Shown here piece after piece: positions 18,187-26,937 of a stretch of 64,000 nucleotides of DNA. Location: positions 62,001-126,000 of the forward strand of contig DDQN01000055.1 in the NCBI GenBank assembly GCA_002342685.1. Reading direction: 5' to 3'. Position 1 is the first letter of the stretch; each line of letters opens with the position of its first letter. The stretch is from Vibrio sp. UBA2441 (GTDB taxonomy: Bacteria > Pseudomonadota > Gammaproteobacteria > Enterobacterales > Vibrionaceae). The notes under the pieces are model-generated. The model made no database searches. It was not told where the DNA came from and worked only from the letters and a program-made list of their open reading frames with translations. The position numbers and the translations under genes are program-made.

Positions 18187-18882
18187 TTGTCTGAATTTGA
18201 AGTAGAAGCACTTCTATTAAGCTTAAAAGTAGCATTGACAGCAGTAGTATGGCTTATTCCTGTTGGTATTTTACTGGCATGGGTACTGGCGAAGAAAAAT
18301 TTTTTCGGTAAGCAGTTATTGGACAGCATTATCCATTTACCCTTGGTACTTCCGCCTGTCGTTATAGGTTACCTGTTGCTAGTCACAATGGGTAAGCAGG
18401 GGATTATCGGCTCTTTTTTATCAAAGACATTGGGTGTGAGCTTTAGCTTTAGCTGGAAGGGGGCGGCATTAGCTTCTGCGGTGGTAGCGTTGCCCCTTAT
18501 GGTTAGAGCAATACGACTAAGCCTAGAAAATGTTGATAGTAAACTGGAACAAGCGGCGCGTACCTTAGGGGCTTCACCATTTAAAGTGTTTTATACCATA
18601 ACGCTCCCATTGACGATTCCCGGTATTGTCACAGGTACTATGCTCTCTTTTGCCCGCAGCCTTGGTGAATTTGGGGCAACGATTAGTTTTGTCTCTAATA
18701 TCCCAGGTGAGACACAAACATTACCCCTTGCAATGTATACCTTTATCGAAACCCCGGGAGCGGAAGCCAGTGCCGCTAGGCTATGTGTTATTTCAATTGG
18801 TGTCGCGCTAATTTCTTTGTTTGTCTCGGAGTGGTTAACGCGAAGAACCCAGAAACGTTTAGGCTACGGAAAAGTAACATGA
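18187..18882 (+). CDS. modB: Molybdate ABC transporter permease
   Basis: 231 residues with about five membrane helices. The ABC coupling loop EAARTLGASPFKVF (EQAARTLGAS here) and the LPLTIPGIVTG stretch after it are typical of ModB. The start is a TTG with AGGAT upstream. It forms the membrane channel with ModC and receives substrate from ModA. The last four bases overlap the modC start (ATGA). Confidence 0.93.
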   Translation: MSEFEVEALLLSLKVALTAVVWLIPVGILLAWVLAKKNFFGKQLLDSIIHLPLVLPPVVIGYLLLVTMGKQGIIGSFLSKTLGVSFSFSWKGAALASAVVALPLMVRAIRLSLENVDSKLEQAARTLGASPFKVFYTITLPLTIPGIVTGTMLSFARSLGEFGATISFVSNIPGETQTLPLAMYTFIETPGAEASAARLCVISIGVALISLFVSEWLTRRTQKRLGYGKVT

Positions 18883-20000
18883 TAGAAATTACACTGAGTC
18901 ACAAGCTAGGTGATATAAAGCTAGATGTAGATGTTCGTATTCCTTCGTCTGGAATCACCGCGATATTTGGCCGTTCTGGTTCAGGAAAAACGTCGTTGAT
19001 CAATGCTGTCTCTGGATTAATTACTCCGGATAGCGGACGTATCGTTGTTGGAGAGCGGATCATCTTTGATCAAAAAAAGGGAATTGACCAACCGATAGAA
19101 AAACGTAATGTAGGTTATGTTTTTCAGGACTCTCGATTATTTCCTCATTACAGTGTTCGGGGAAATCTGCTTTATGGAGTGAAAGGAGACCTGGATAAAG
19201 CCCAATTAAGCCATATTGTTGAGCTGCTTAATCTCGGTACGCTGCTTGAACGATACCCTTCAGACCTGTCTGGAGGAGAGAAGCAACGGGTAGCCATTGC
19301 CAGAGCGCTGCTTTCCAGCCCGGATATTCTGTTAATGGATGAACCACTGGCCTCACTGGATCTTCCACGAAAAAAAGAAGTAATGCCATTTTTAGAACAG
19401 TTGGCAAAAGAGATAAACATTCCTATTTTATATGTCACCCATAGTATCAGCGAAATTCTACGCCTTGCTGACCACATGATATTGGTCGATGAAGGTAAGG
19501 TTATTGCGTGTGATAGTTTAGAAAAAATATGGCGTTCTGAGGTGATGAGACCTTGGCAATCCTTCTCTGAACAAAGCTCTCTGTTTGAAGCAAAAGTTAT
19601 TGAACATCATGCTAACTATGCCTTGTCTAAAGTGTCGTTAAATAACCATATTGGATTGTGGGTGCAAAAAATCGATGCTGAGTTAGGCTCAGATATTCGG
19701 CTGCAAATTCGAGCCAATGATGTATCAATAAACTTGCAACGGCCTGATGCTACTTCTATTCGTAACATCATAGCTGCGACCATTATTAAAGTTGAAAATC
19801 GTGCTACCCATGCAGGGCATCAAAGCATTGCTGTGCAGTTATACTTAGCCGATGATTGCTATTTATGGGCAAACATTACTCAGTGGGCACTTGACGAGCT
19901 AGAACTGAAGCCAGGCCAAAAGGTATTCGCCCAAATTAAAGGGGTGAGTGTTGCACAGCGAGACATGGCTTTAAAGCCACTGGCACATCACTACGATTAG
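18879..20000 (+). CDS. modC: Molybdate ABC transporter ATP-binding protein
   Basis: 373 residues from ATG 18879, overlapping the modB stop. Walker A GRSGSGKTS, Q-loop region VFQDSRLFPHYS, signature LSGGEKQRVAIARAL, Walker B LLMDEPLASLD and the switch His in THS are all present. The last 90 residues form a molybdate-binding Mop/TOBE domain, as in ModC. It powers import. The modABC set is complete; no modE regulator is adjacent. Confidence 0.94.
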   Translation: MIEITLSHKLGDIKLDVDVRIPSSGITAIFGRSGSGKTSLINAVSGLITPDSGRIVVGERIIFDQKKGIDQPIEKRNVGYVFQDSRLFPHYSVRGNLLYGVKGDLDKAQLSHIVELLNLGTLLERYPSDLSGGEKQRVAIARALLSSPDILLMDEPLASLDLPRKKEVMPFLEQLAKEINIPILYVTHSISEILRLADHMILVDEGKVIACDSLEKIWRSEVMRPWQSFSEQSSLFEAKVIEHHANYALSKVSLNNHIGLWVQKIDAELGSDIRLQIRANDVSINLQRPDATSIRNIIAATIIKVENRATHAGHQSIAVQLYLADDCYLWANITQWALDELELKPGQKVFAQIKGVSVAQRDMALKPLAHHYD

Positions 20001-20088
20001 TTTGATTCAAAAAACGTCAAATCAATACATGTAAACGTGTTTAATGTTTGCTGTTGCTCCTGTGTATTAACGTAGTTTGCGCATATCG

Positions 20089-20523
20089 CTATTTGTTAAG
20101 TGCAGCCATTAACCAACCATCGAACTGGTTCTTAGGTAGAGCGCCATTGATCATGTCTATTCGCTGACCATTTCTAAATACCATAATGGTTGGAATACTT
20201 CTTATTTGATGCTGAGCGGCCAGTTGCGGGTTTGCTTCAGTATCAATTTTTATGAATCGGACGGTTCCTTTCTTCTCTTCAGCGACTTGTTTAAATACCG
20301 GAGCAAAACCAACGCACGGATTACACCAAGGGGCCCAAAAGTCGATGACCACGGGTAACTTGCCGGATAATAATGCAGCTAAATTCTCTGATGTCCCTTC
20401 GATGGGAGCACCGTCAAAAAGCGGTGATTTGCATTTTCCACATGTTGCAGGGTCAGAAACTCTGGCATTGGGCACTTTGTTCATACTGTTACATGATGGA
20501 CAGCGGGTATTGAAATTGGTCAT
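20089..20523 (-). CDS. trxC: Thioredoxin 2 with zinc-binding N-terminus
   Basis: 144 residues from ATG 20523, preceded by AAGGA. The N-terminus has CPSC and CGKC pairs, the zinc-finger extension that separates TrxC from TrxA, followed by a thioredoxin fold with active site WCNPC (variant of WCGPC). It reduces protein disulfides in the cytoplasm and is often part of oxidative-stress defence. It is divergent from the fabH paralogue, a neighbour pair I recall from other Vibrio genomes. Confidence 0.93.
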   Translation of the reverse strand: MTNFNTRCPSCNSMNKVPNARVSDPATCGKCKSPLFDGAPIEGTSENLAALLSGKLPVVIDFWAPWCNPCVGFAPVFKQVAEEKKGTVRFIKIDTEANPQLAAQHQIRSIPTIMVFRNGQRIDMINGALPKNQFDGWLMAALNK

Positions 20524-20726
20524 TTGTTTATCCTTTAAAGGCTTTATTCGCATAATGGCAATTTTAGCATTAGCTTTCAAGCTCCTATAAACCTGACTGA
20601 CCAGAATCAAGGTATTTCGATGGGGTGAAAATGGTGCTGATGCAATCTGGACTTACCAGCTAGCATTTATATGCGTATAATGTGTTAAATATAAAAAAAT
20701 AAATATGTAAAAAGTTGAGGAAATTC

Positions 20727-21812
20727 ATGTCTAAAAACTATGCCGAAATTACCGGTTGGGGTAAGTGTCTTCCACCAGCGATATTGTCAAATGACGATTT
20801 AAGTACTTTTATGGAAACGTCAGACGAGTGGATCAGGACAAGAACAGGCATTGAAAACCGCCGGATCAGTCATGTAGAAACCTCGGATCTAGCAACCGTA
20901 GCTGCACAACATGCGTTGGCATGTGCTGGAATAGAAGCAAAAGATCTCGATATTATTATTGTTGCAACTTGCTCGGCTGATTCCGTGATCCCAAATATCG
21001 CATCCAAAGTGCAACAGAATTTAGGCGTAGCTGGTTCTGCAGCGTTTGATTTAAATGCCGCATGTACTGGCTTTGTGTATGGATTGGAGATGGCAACTCG
21101 CCTTATTCAGGCTGGCAATTACAAACATGCCTTGGTTATTGGCGCTGAACATCTATCCTTCTTTATCGATTGGTCTAAACGCGATACCGCTGTTTTATTT
21201 GGTGATGGGGCAGGAGCGGCAGTATTAAGCCGTACAGAACAAAAAGTTGGCCTTCAAGAAGCTTCGCTGGGTTGTGACTCTAAAGGTCGTGATATTTTGT
21301 CAGTACCCAAATTTGGTACTTGCATGGATCGCTTTGCCGCGGACAACGGTCATTTTGATTTTAACTTTGAAGGCCGTGAGATTTTCAAACGAGCGGTTAA
21401 AGGCATGGGCACAGCGGCTAAAACAGTACTTGGCCGAGCTCAGATGGATACCCAGGATATTGATATTCTCATTCCTCACCAAGCGAATATCCGTATTATC
21501 CAGACGTTAGCGGAACTTGCCGGTCTAAAACAGGAACAAGTGTTCGTTAATATTCAAAATTACGGAAACACGTCAGCAGCGACTGTGCCAATTGCTATCT
21601 GTGAAGCTCTGGAACAAGGCAGGGTCAAACCGGGTGACAATATTTTGCTTGCTGGTTTCGGTGCGGGTTTGACATGGGGAGCCGGTGTCCTTAAGTGGGG
21701 TGAAAGAGTGACTCCAGTTAACCTAAGTGACGCGGCATTGCCAGAATGTGACAAAACCGCATTAGAACTCATCGAAAAACATCGAACGCATTGCTTTAAT
21801 AAACCAGAATAG
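20727..21812 (+). CDS. fabH: 3-oxoacyl-ACP synthase III family protein (FabH paralogue)
   Basis: 361 residues from ATG 20727, with GAGG eight bases upstream. The Cys-His-Asn triad is visible: NAACTGF (Cys), IPHQANIRI (His) and NYGNTSA (Asn). FabH condenses acetyl-CoA or another acyl-CoA with malonyl-ACP to begin fatty acid synthesis. It is longer than housekeeping FabH (about 317 residues) and is outside any fab operon, so I take it as the second, accessory FabH of vibrios, with a starter unit that cannot be read from sequence. Confidence 0.88.
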   Translation: MSKNYAEITGWGKCLPPAILSNDDLSTFMETSDEWIRTRTGIENRRISHVETSDLATVAAQHALACAGIEAKDLDIIIVATCSADSVIPNIASKVQQNLGVAGSAAFDLNAACTGFVYGLEMATRLIQAGNYKHALVIGAEHLSFFIDWSKRDTAVLFGDGAGAAVLSRTEQKVGLQEASLGCDSKGRDILSVPKFGTCMDRFAADNGHFDFNFEGREIFKRAVKGMGTAAKTVLGRAQMDTQDIDILIPHQANIRIIQTLAELAGLKQEQVFVNIQNYGNTSAATVPIAICEALEQGRVKPGDNILLAGFGAGLTWGAGVLKWGERVTPVNLSDAALPECDKTALELIEKHRTHCFNKPE

Positions 21813-21863
21813 TTTAGATGTAAGTCATTGAGCTTATATGAACACGGTAGGTTTTCCTTATTC

Positions 21864-21899
21864 ACCGGATGCATGGTTCGCTCATGCTCCGGTTTTTTT
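21864..21899 (+). terminator. Rho-independent terminator after fabH
   Basis: Stem accgga (21864-21869) with tccggt (21888-21893), extended inside by gcatg/catgc around a one-base bulge, and followed by a run of seven T. Confidence 0.88.
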
Positions 21900-21929
21900 A
21901 TAAGTGTAATAGGTAAGCTTTGCGGGCTA

Positions 21930-22601
21930 TTACTGATATGCTGCTTTAAAACTCTGAATTAATCGCTCTATCCAGTAATTGATGGCATCTTTACTGTCAT
22001 CAAGTGAATCTATCATTGTAGAAAAATCTTTTTCACCAGCTTGAGAGTCAATAGCCGCTGCTATTGGCTTGTTGGTTATAGCATCTGAGATGAGCAGTTC
22101 AGCTGTCGCCTTTCCTACGTTACTGTGTTCGCCAGTCGTTATTTTTGAAATAGCAGATATGCCTAGTCCAATAGGAAGCACAGTACTGGTGAATGCGAGT
22201 ATTGGATTTGGGGTTTCTACATTGCTAAGTGCAAAACTAATCCTTAATGTGGTCTCAGTTGGTACGGATACAATTTTCTTATACTTGCTGATACGCATGG
22301 TCAGCTGTTGTTTGGTGTACTGTGTAAGTTCATTGATCTGATTATCAGTGAGGTCGTTTGAGTGGTCGTCAATCACAACATAAACACTATCGAGTATGAC
22401 GCTGTCATAGTTGGCTATAGTTTGTCTAAAGTCGGCAATGGAGCGTATTTCGGGAGATGCCCAGACTAAATCAACCCCATTTTCCGGTCCCGGTCTGAAA
22501 TCACTGTAACTAATAAATTGAGTTTGTGTGTCATGTCTTTGATTGGCGCAACCCAAGAGAAGGATAGATATTGATAAAGAAAATAAAGTTTTAAATTTCA
22601 T
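21930..22601 (-). CDS. DUF3313-family lipoprotein
   Basis: 223 residues from ATG 22601. The N-terminus is a lipoprotein signal with lipobox LLLGC, followed by a conserved domain of DUF3313 type (an early YSDFRPGP-like motif, later DSVYVVID and a C-terminal amphipathic WIERLIQSFKAAY). A hydrophobic stretch about residues 135-155 lies in the middle. The function is unknown. It stands alone, convergent with fabH. Confidence 0.72.
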   Translation of the reverse strand: MKFKTLFSLSISILLLGCANQRHDTQTQFISYSDFRPGPENGVDLVWASPEIRSIADFRQTIANYDSVILDSVYVVIDDHSNDLTDNQINELTQYTKQQLTMRISKYKKIVSVPTETTLRISFALSNVETPNPILAFTSTVLPIGLGISAISKITTGEHSNVGKATAELLISDAITNKPIAAAIDSQAGEKDFSTMIDSLDDSKDAINYWIERLIQSFKAAYQ

Positions 22602-22750
22602 TATGTTACTTTCACCCGAATGTTGTGTTTTGAGCTTACCTAGTTTTATTGTAACAAGCAAATTTGACATTTTAACCTCAAGCCGTACTGTAAATAGAAT
22701 TTAGTCGTTAACTCAAATGGGCAAATAGACCCAATTTAACTGGTCAAGAT

Positions 22751-23182
22751 ATGATAATTACGAAATACGTTACTTTTGATGAAGAAAATATAAAACATAT
22801 CCAATTTGTAAGAAATACAGTCTTTACAGGGGAACAGAATGTGGACTCTGACATTGATTTTGATGGTAAAGACTCTAACGCCATACATGTCATTATCTTT
22901 AACAACGAAGAGCCCATTGCAACAGGTCGAATGTTAAAAGATGGCCATATAGGACGTGTAGCTGTTATTAGTGCGCATAGGGGGCTAGGCATAGGCACTA
23001 AAATTATCAAAGCGTTTGAACACTACGCCAAAGAAGAAAATTATCCAAGGTTGTATTTAGGTTCTCAGCTGCACGCCAAGTCATTTTATTCGAAGTTAGG
23101 TTTTACTGTTTTTGGTCAGCAATATACAGAAGCTGATATAGAACATATTTCGATGGAGAAAAATTTGCATGTACAGAATTAA
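22751..23182 (+). CDS. GNAT-family N-acetyltransferase
   Basis: 143 residues. The acetyl-CoA-binding motif is present as IGRVAVISAHRGLGIGTKII (variant of Q/RxxGxG/A), and the C-terminal part has FYSKLGF, typical of small ElaA/YjdJ-like acetyltransferases. It would transfer an acetyl group from acetyl-CoA to an unknown amine. Its ribosome site is weak. It is not in an operon. Confidence 0.82.
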   Translation: MIITKYVTFDEENIKHIQFVRNTVFTGEQNVDSDIDFDGKDSNAIHVIIFNNEEPIATGRMLKDGHIGRVAVISAHRGLGIGTKIIKAFEHYAKEENYPRLYLGSQLHAKSFYSKLGFTVFGQQYTEADIEHISMEKNLHVQN

Positions 23183-23233
23183 GCAAATTAAAGGTTAGGT
23201 AGAGTCAAGTATCAATGAGATGACAGTTAATAG

Positions 23234-23320
23234 GAGTTGCGTGCTTTAGCCAGCTGTACTCACCCGTTAGCGGTACAATCTGAACAGTTACAGCAGATGC
23301 TGCAACAGTTCAAGGTTTAG
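23234..23320 (+). pseudogene. Relic of a chemoreceptor C-terminus
   Basis: A 28-codon open stretch ending in TAG at 23318 reads ...LAVQSEQLQQMLQQFKV. This is the characteristic tail of vibrio methyl-accepting proteins, which end in a QL..LV.QFKV-like helix. The frame is closed upstream by a stop at 23231 and no start or signalling domain exists, so I read it as the remnant left when a chemoreceptor gene was deleted or replaced. The stretch is short, so chance cannot be excluded. Confidence 0.4.
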
Positions 23321-23340
23321 CTGTACAATATTTATATGGC

Positions 23341-23370
23341 AAAATAGGGAAGCTCATGCTTCCCTATTTT
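23341..23370. terminator. Bidirectional terminator hairpin
   Basis: A perfect 13-bp stem (aaaatagggaagc at 23341-23353, gcttccctatttt at 23358-23370) with a four-base loop. A and T runs on both sides let it serve both the + strand gene/relic upstream and the convergent CoA-disulfide reductase gene. Confidence 0.9.
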
Positions 23371-23389
23371 AATTAATAAGTTCAACCGT

Positions 23390-25093
23390 TTAAGCTTTAG
23401 CAAGGATATAGGTACGGTAACCGCCAATAAGGTTTCGTGCCTTAAACCCATTGTTGACCAGTTGGCGATAGGCGACGTGGCCGCGTAATCCAACCGCGCA
23501 GTAGATGATAATCTCTTTGTCCTTTGGCAATTCATCCATTCGGTGACGAAGTGTGTCTACCGGGATATTCACTGCACCTTCGATAAACCCTGTCGCCTGC
23601 AGCTCTCCGGGTGTACGAACATCCAATAAGAACTGATGGTCTGTCAGGTTATCTATTTCATCATAGTGAATCGCTTTTGCATCACCAACTCGAATGTTTT
23701 GAGCAACGAATGCGGCTTGGTTGATAACATCTTTAGCGCTGCCAAAGGGTGGGGCGTAAGTAAGTTCAAGGTGACGAAGTTGGTCGACGGTCATACCCGC
23801 TCGCTGGGCGACAGCCATAATATCGATACGTTTATCTACGCCATCTTTACCTGCGGCCTGCGCACCTAAAATTTTTCCGGTGTACGGGCAGTAAAGTAAT
23901 TTAAATGAAACCAACTCTGCACCTGGATAATAACTTGCGTGGCTTGCGGTATGCACATAAACCTTCTCGTAAGCAGTGCCTTCTTGTTTTAATGTACGTT
24001 CGTTTTTGCCTGTAGAGGCAATGGCAAGGTCGAAGATTTTGCAAATTGCAGTACCTTGAGTGCCTTGATAGGTGTCTTCTTTTCCTAACATGTTATCGGC
24101 CGCCATACGACCCTGACGATTTGCCGGACCTGCTAGCGGAACTAAAGTGGGTTTGCCTGTAATAAAATCAGCTTCTTCGATGGCATCGCCTACGGCATAA
24201 ATGCAAGGATCACTGGTTTGAAGGCTTTCATTGGTATAAATTCCCCCCAATGCGCCGATTTGCAAGCCAGCTTCTGCGGCAAGCTTAGTTTCTGGCCGAA
24301 CGCCTATCGCCATAATTAGGATTTCAGTATCGATCGAATCCCCATTATTTAACTGTAGCGATAAATGGCCTTCGATATGCTGATGCGTTTCCGTTTCCCC
24401 GCTTTCCAGGTTGGCAACATGATCACTGGGAATATACTCTACGGATTCTAATGCGACGCCCAAACGAAGATCGACGCCTTTATCTTTGATTTCTGCATGA
24501 GCAAAACCGGCCATTTCACGGTCGACAGGTGTCATTACTTGATCGGCCATTTCAACCAGCGTAGTTTTGATGCCTAGTTGGTGGAATGCTTCCATCATTT
24601 CTAAACCAATGAAGCCACCGCCAACCACTGTTGCGTGCTCTGGACGGTTCATCTCTAACGTTTTAATGATCTTATCCATGTCAGGAATGTTGCGTAGAGT
24701 GTGGGTGAGTGGGTTATCGATTCCGGGGATGGAAGGGATCACCGGAGCAGCGCCCGGACTTAACAGCAAGAAATCGTAATTCTCGGTGTATTCAGAACCA
24801 TCTAATTGATTTTTGATGGTGACTTGCTTTTGTTCTCGGTCAATTTGGCTCACTTCACTCATGACTCGAACATCGACATTAAACCGGCGTAAAAAACTTT
24901 CTGGCGTTTGCAGTAGCAAATTGCTGCGTTCCTTTATGTCACCGCCAATATGATAGGGTAGACCGCAGTTGGCAAAAGAGACAAATGGACCTCTTTCAAA
25001 CATAATAATTTCAGCATCTTCACTTAAACGTCTGGCACGTGCCGCTGCAGAGGCGCCACCTGCGACGCCTCCGACGATAACAATTTTGGTCAT
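23390..25093 (-). CDS. CoA-disulfide reductase with C-terminal rhodanese domain
   Basis: 567 residues. FAD/NAD(P)-dependent pyridine-nucleotide disulfide oxidoreductase with N-terminal GGVAGGASAAARARRL, the single active cysteine Cys43 in SFANCGLPYHIG, a second nucleotide-binding motif (VVGGGFIGLEM) and a third (YAVGDA). A rhodanese domain follows (about residues 465-565) with active Cys532 in YCAVGLRG. Such fusions reduce CoA persulfide or polysulfide (Npsr-like). It is divergent from an ArsR/PmpAB/RND cluster with a DUF2892 gene between, so a role in sulfane-sulfur detoxification is likely. GGAGC precedes the start. Confidence 0.9.
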   Translation of the reverse strand: MTKIVIVGGVAGGASAAARARRLSEDAEIIMFERGPFVSFANCGLPYHIGGDIKERSNLLLQTPESFLRRFNVDVRVMSEVSQIDREQKQVTIKNQLDGSEYTENYDFLLLSPGAAPVIPSIPGIDNPLTHTLRNIPDMDKIIKTLEMNRPEHATVVGGGFIGLEMMEAFHQLGIKTTLVEMADQVMTPVDREMAGFAHAEIKDKGVDLRLGVALESVEYIPSDHVANLESGETETHQHIEGHLSLQLNNGDSIDTEILIMAIGVRPETKLAAEAGLQIGALGGIYTNESLQTSDPCIYAVGDAIEEADFITGKPTLVPLAGPANRQGRMAADNMLGKEDTYQGTQGTAICKIFDLAIASTGKNERTLKQEGTAYEKVYVHTASHASYYPGAELVSFKLLYCPYTGKILGAQAAGKDGVDKRIDIMAVAQRAGMTVDQLRHLELTYAPPFGSAKDVINQAAFVAQNIRVGDAKAIHYDEIDNLTDHQFLLDVRTPGELQATGFIEGAVNIPVDTLRHRMDELPKDKEIIIYCAVGLRGHVAYRQLVNNGFKARNLIGGYRTYILAKA

Positions 25094-25263
25094 AATGAGC
25101 TCCGAATAAAACCAAATAATACAAAATCGAAAAATCTAAAAAAACAGATAATCAACCGCCTAGTTTTGTCATTAGGGTTGCTTATCATGCTTTTTTAGAT
25201 TCTGCGATGGATTAGCCGCAGACTACTCATCGGCTGTTTACTCTCTAACTGTGACTGTCAGGC

Positions 25264-25452
25264 TTATGACTTTAGCCCCATTTTCTTCAAGAAGAAGACC
25301 GCAGGACATATGCCCGTAAATGCGCTTTGAATCAGATTAAGTCCAACAAATACGGTCAGCCAAACAAAGTTAGCATGTACTGTTGCCGTTAGGATTACCG
25401 AGAGAAGAATCATGCTTCCTGCCAAAACTCTTACACCGTTTTCAATTTTCAT
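25264..25452 (-). CDS. DUF2892 (YgaP-like) inner-membrane protein
   Basis: 62 residues with two hydrophobic helices (about 8-25 and 28-46) and the family motif TGICPAVFFLKK. In YgaP this domain is fused to rhodanese; here it is free-standing next to a rhodanese-containing reductase. The cysteine in GICP may carry persulfide. GGAG precedes the start. It faces the ArsR gene across a 140-base regulatory region. Confidence 0.82.
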   Translation of the reverse strand: MKIENGVRVLAGSMILLSVILTATVHANFVWLTVFVGLNLIQSAFTGICPAVFFLKKMGLKS

Positions 25453-25493
25453 AATGCTCTCCTTTTTAGATGACGCTTTAAATATATCCTCCT

Positions 25494-25513
25494 AAATTAG
25501 CATTGTCTAATTT
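25494..25513. promoter_or_regulatory. Operator-like inverted repeat for the ArsR/BigR-type repressor
   Basis: AAATTAG-N6-CTAATTT is a perfect 7-bp inverted repeat. A second, weaker TTAG-N6-CTAA lies at 25567-25580, just before the arsR start, and a 10-base direct repeat actaattaag occurs at 25537 and 25552. The arrangement between the divergent DUF2892 and arsR genes suits autoregulation by a BigR/SqrR-like protein, whose known sites are similar A+T-rich dyads. Confidence 0.6.
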
Positions 25514-25592
25514 TAATTGATATTAATTTCTCAAATACTAATTAAGAGTTGACTAATTAAGATATATTAGTATTATCTAAATAAGGAAATTA

Positions 25593-25901
25593 ATGAATGA
25601 GGTGGCTATGGACATTGAAAAAATGCACAGTAGTGCAAATGATGTATCTGAATTACTGAAAACCATGGCTCATCCAGAAAGGTTGATGGTCCTTTGCCAA
25701 CTTATGCAAGAAGAAGTTGGGGCAGGGCGTTTACAAGAAAACTCTTCACTCAGTCAGTCTGCTTTTTCACAGCACTTAACCGTATTGCGAAAGCATGGTT
25801 TAGTGAAAATAAGAAAAGAATCACAACAAGTTTTTTACTCTTTGGCAGATGATCGCGCAGCTGCCCTTATAAAGTCTTTACATCAAATTTATTGTATTTA
25901 A
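25593..25901 (+). CDS. ArsR-family repressor, probable persulfide sensor (BigR/SqrR/YgaV-like)
   Basis: 102 residues with a winged helix-turn-helix (SQSAFSQHLTVLRKHGLV). It has exactly two cysteines, Cys35 (VLCQL) and Cys101 (IYCI at the C-terminus). Those are the positions whose thiols form a tetrasulfide or disulfide bridge in SqrR/BigR-type sensors. Metal-binding motifs of ArsR/SmtB are absent. AAGGA lies six bases before the start. It leads the pmpA-pmpB-RND cluster, so it probably represses that operon until sulfide or persulfide accumulates. Confidence 0.82.
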   Translation: MNEVAMDIEKMHSSANDVSELLKTMAHPERLMVLCQLMQEEVGAGRLQENSSLSQSAFSQHLTVLRKHGLVKIRKESQQVFYSLADDRAAALIKSLHQIYCI

Positions 25902-25913
25902 CCAGAGGTAGTA

Positions 25914-26333
25914 ATGAGTTATACCGTTCCTTGGGATTCGTTGTTTGGTGGTGTGCTATTAGGGATATCGGCCACCTTGTTGTTGCTCATGAATGGGAAA
26001 ATCGCTGGGATAAGCGGCATTCTTACTGGGCTATTAACGCCCAAATCAAAAGATTATTCATGGAGAGTACTATTTTTCATTGGAATGATAGCTGGGGGAT
26101 GGGGAGCCGTTTCTCTTTTAGAACTTCAGACTCCAACAATGTTGACGTCAAATACAACGATATTAGCCATTGCCGGACTACTTGTAGGGATAGGAACTAG
26201 ATTAGGTAATGGTTGTACTAGTGGCCATGGGATTTGCGGGATAGGTAGGTTATCTACCCGGTCGATAGTTGCGACTATAGTGTTTATGACGGTTGCAGCG
26301 CTCACTGTTTTCGTAAGACTTCATCTACTGTAA
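25914..26333 (+). CDS. pmpA: YeeE/YedE-family membrane protein PmpA
   Basis: 139 residues with four hydrophobic helices and the family signature GNGCTSGHGICGIGRLS, whose two cysteines are thought to relay a sulfur-containing ion in TsuA-like transporters. It is half the size of TsuA, matching the two-gene PmpA/PmpB arrangement. It starts 12 bases after arsR with a GAGGT ribosome site. Direction and substrate (thiosulfate, persulfide) are not known. Confidence 0.85.
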   Translation: MSYTVPWDSLFGGVLLGISATLLLLMNGKIAGISGILTGLLTPKSKDYSWRVLFFIGMIAGGWGAVSLLELQTPTMLTSNTTILAIAGLLVGIGTRLGNGCTSGHGICGIGRLSTRSIVATIVFMTVAALTVFVRLHLL

Positions 26334-26345
26334 TTCGGGGTAACT

Positions 26346-26801
26346 ATGTATCGCTTTATTTCATTAATCGCTGGTGTTCTGTTTGGAATAGGTATGTCAG
26401 TTTCTGGCATGATTGACCCTGCCAATGTTATTGCTTTTCTCGACGTTTCCGGTAATTGGGCTCCTGATTTAGGTTTTGTTATGGCTGGTGCACTTTTAGT
26501 GTATATGCCGATGTATTTATTAGTGATCAAGCCTCGTAAACAACCTTTGCTTGCTGATGAGTTTTGCCTAGCAAAGAGCAGTAAAGTAGACACACGACTG
26601 ATTTCAGGCTCTGTATTGTTTGGCCTTGGTTGGGGGCTCACAGGTATATGCCCGGGACCAGCAGTGTCTTCGCTGCTGCTAGGAAATGCAGAGATTGTAA
26701 TATTTTTTGCCTTTATGATGGTAGGTTTAGCCGGAACTAATTTATTGATATGCATCAATAAAAACAATATTGCAAATGCGAAAACCGCATCAAGTAACTA
26801 A
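26346..26801 (+). CDS. pmpB: YeeE/YedE-family membrane protein PmpB
   Basis: 151 residues with four to five helices and the partner signature GLTGICPGPA. It is the second half of a YeeE-like transporter and should pair with PmpA, 12 bases upstream. The C-terminus is a short polar tail. Together with the repressor and CoA-disulfide reductase it supports a sulfane-sulfur uptake or efflux role. Confidence 0.85.
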   Translation: MYRFISLIAGVLFGIGMSVSGMIDPANVIAFLDVSGNWAPDLGFVMAGALLVYMPMYLLVIKPRKQPLLADEFCLAKSSKVDTRLISGSVLFGLGWGLTGICPGPAVSSLLLGNAEIVIFFAFMMVGLAGTNLLICINKNNIANAKTASSN

Positions 26802-26937
26802 CCTTAGATAGTAAAAATCTACAAAATAAAATTGAACGCAATTCTTGGCTTGTTAATGAGTCAGGAGGGGGTTTGAGTACCAATAACAATCTAAATAGAG
26901 ATATTGGGCACCATTGAATGTAAGTAGGAGGGAGAGG

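Noticed and set aside
26321..26767. 148-codon minus-strand frame opposite pmpB
   Set aside because: Antisense to a clear membrane protein; its proline/threonine-rich translation is typical of a shadow frame.
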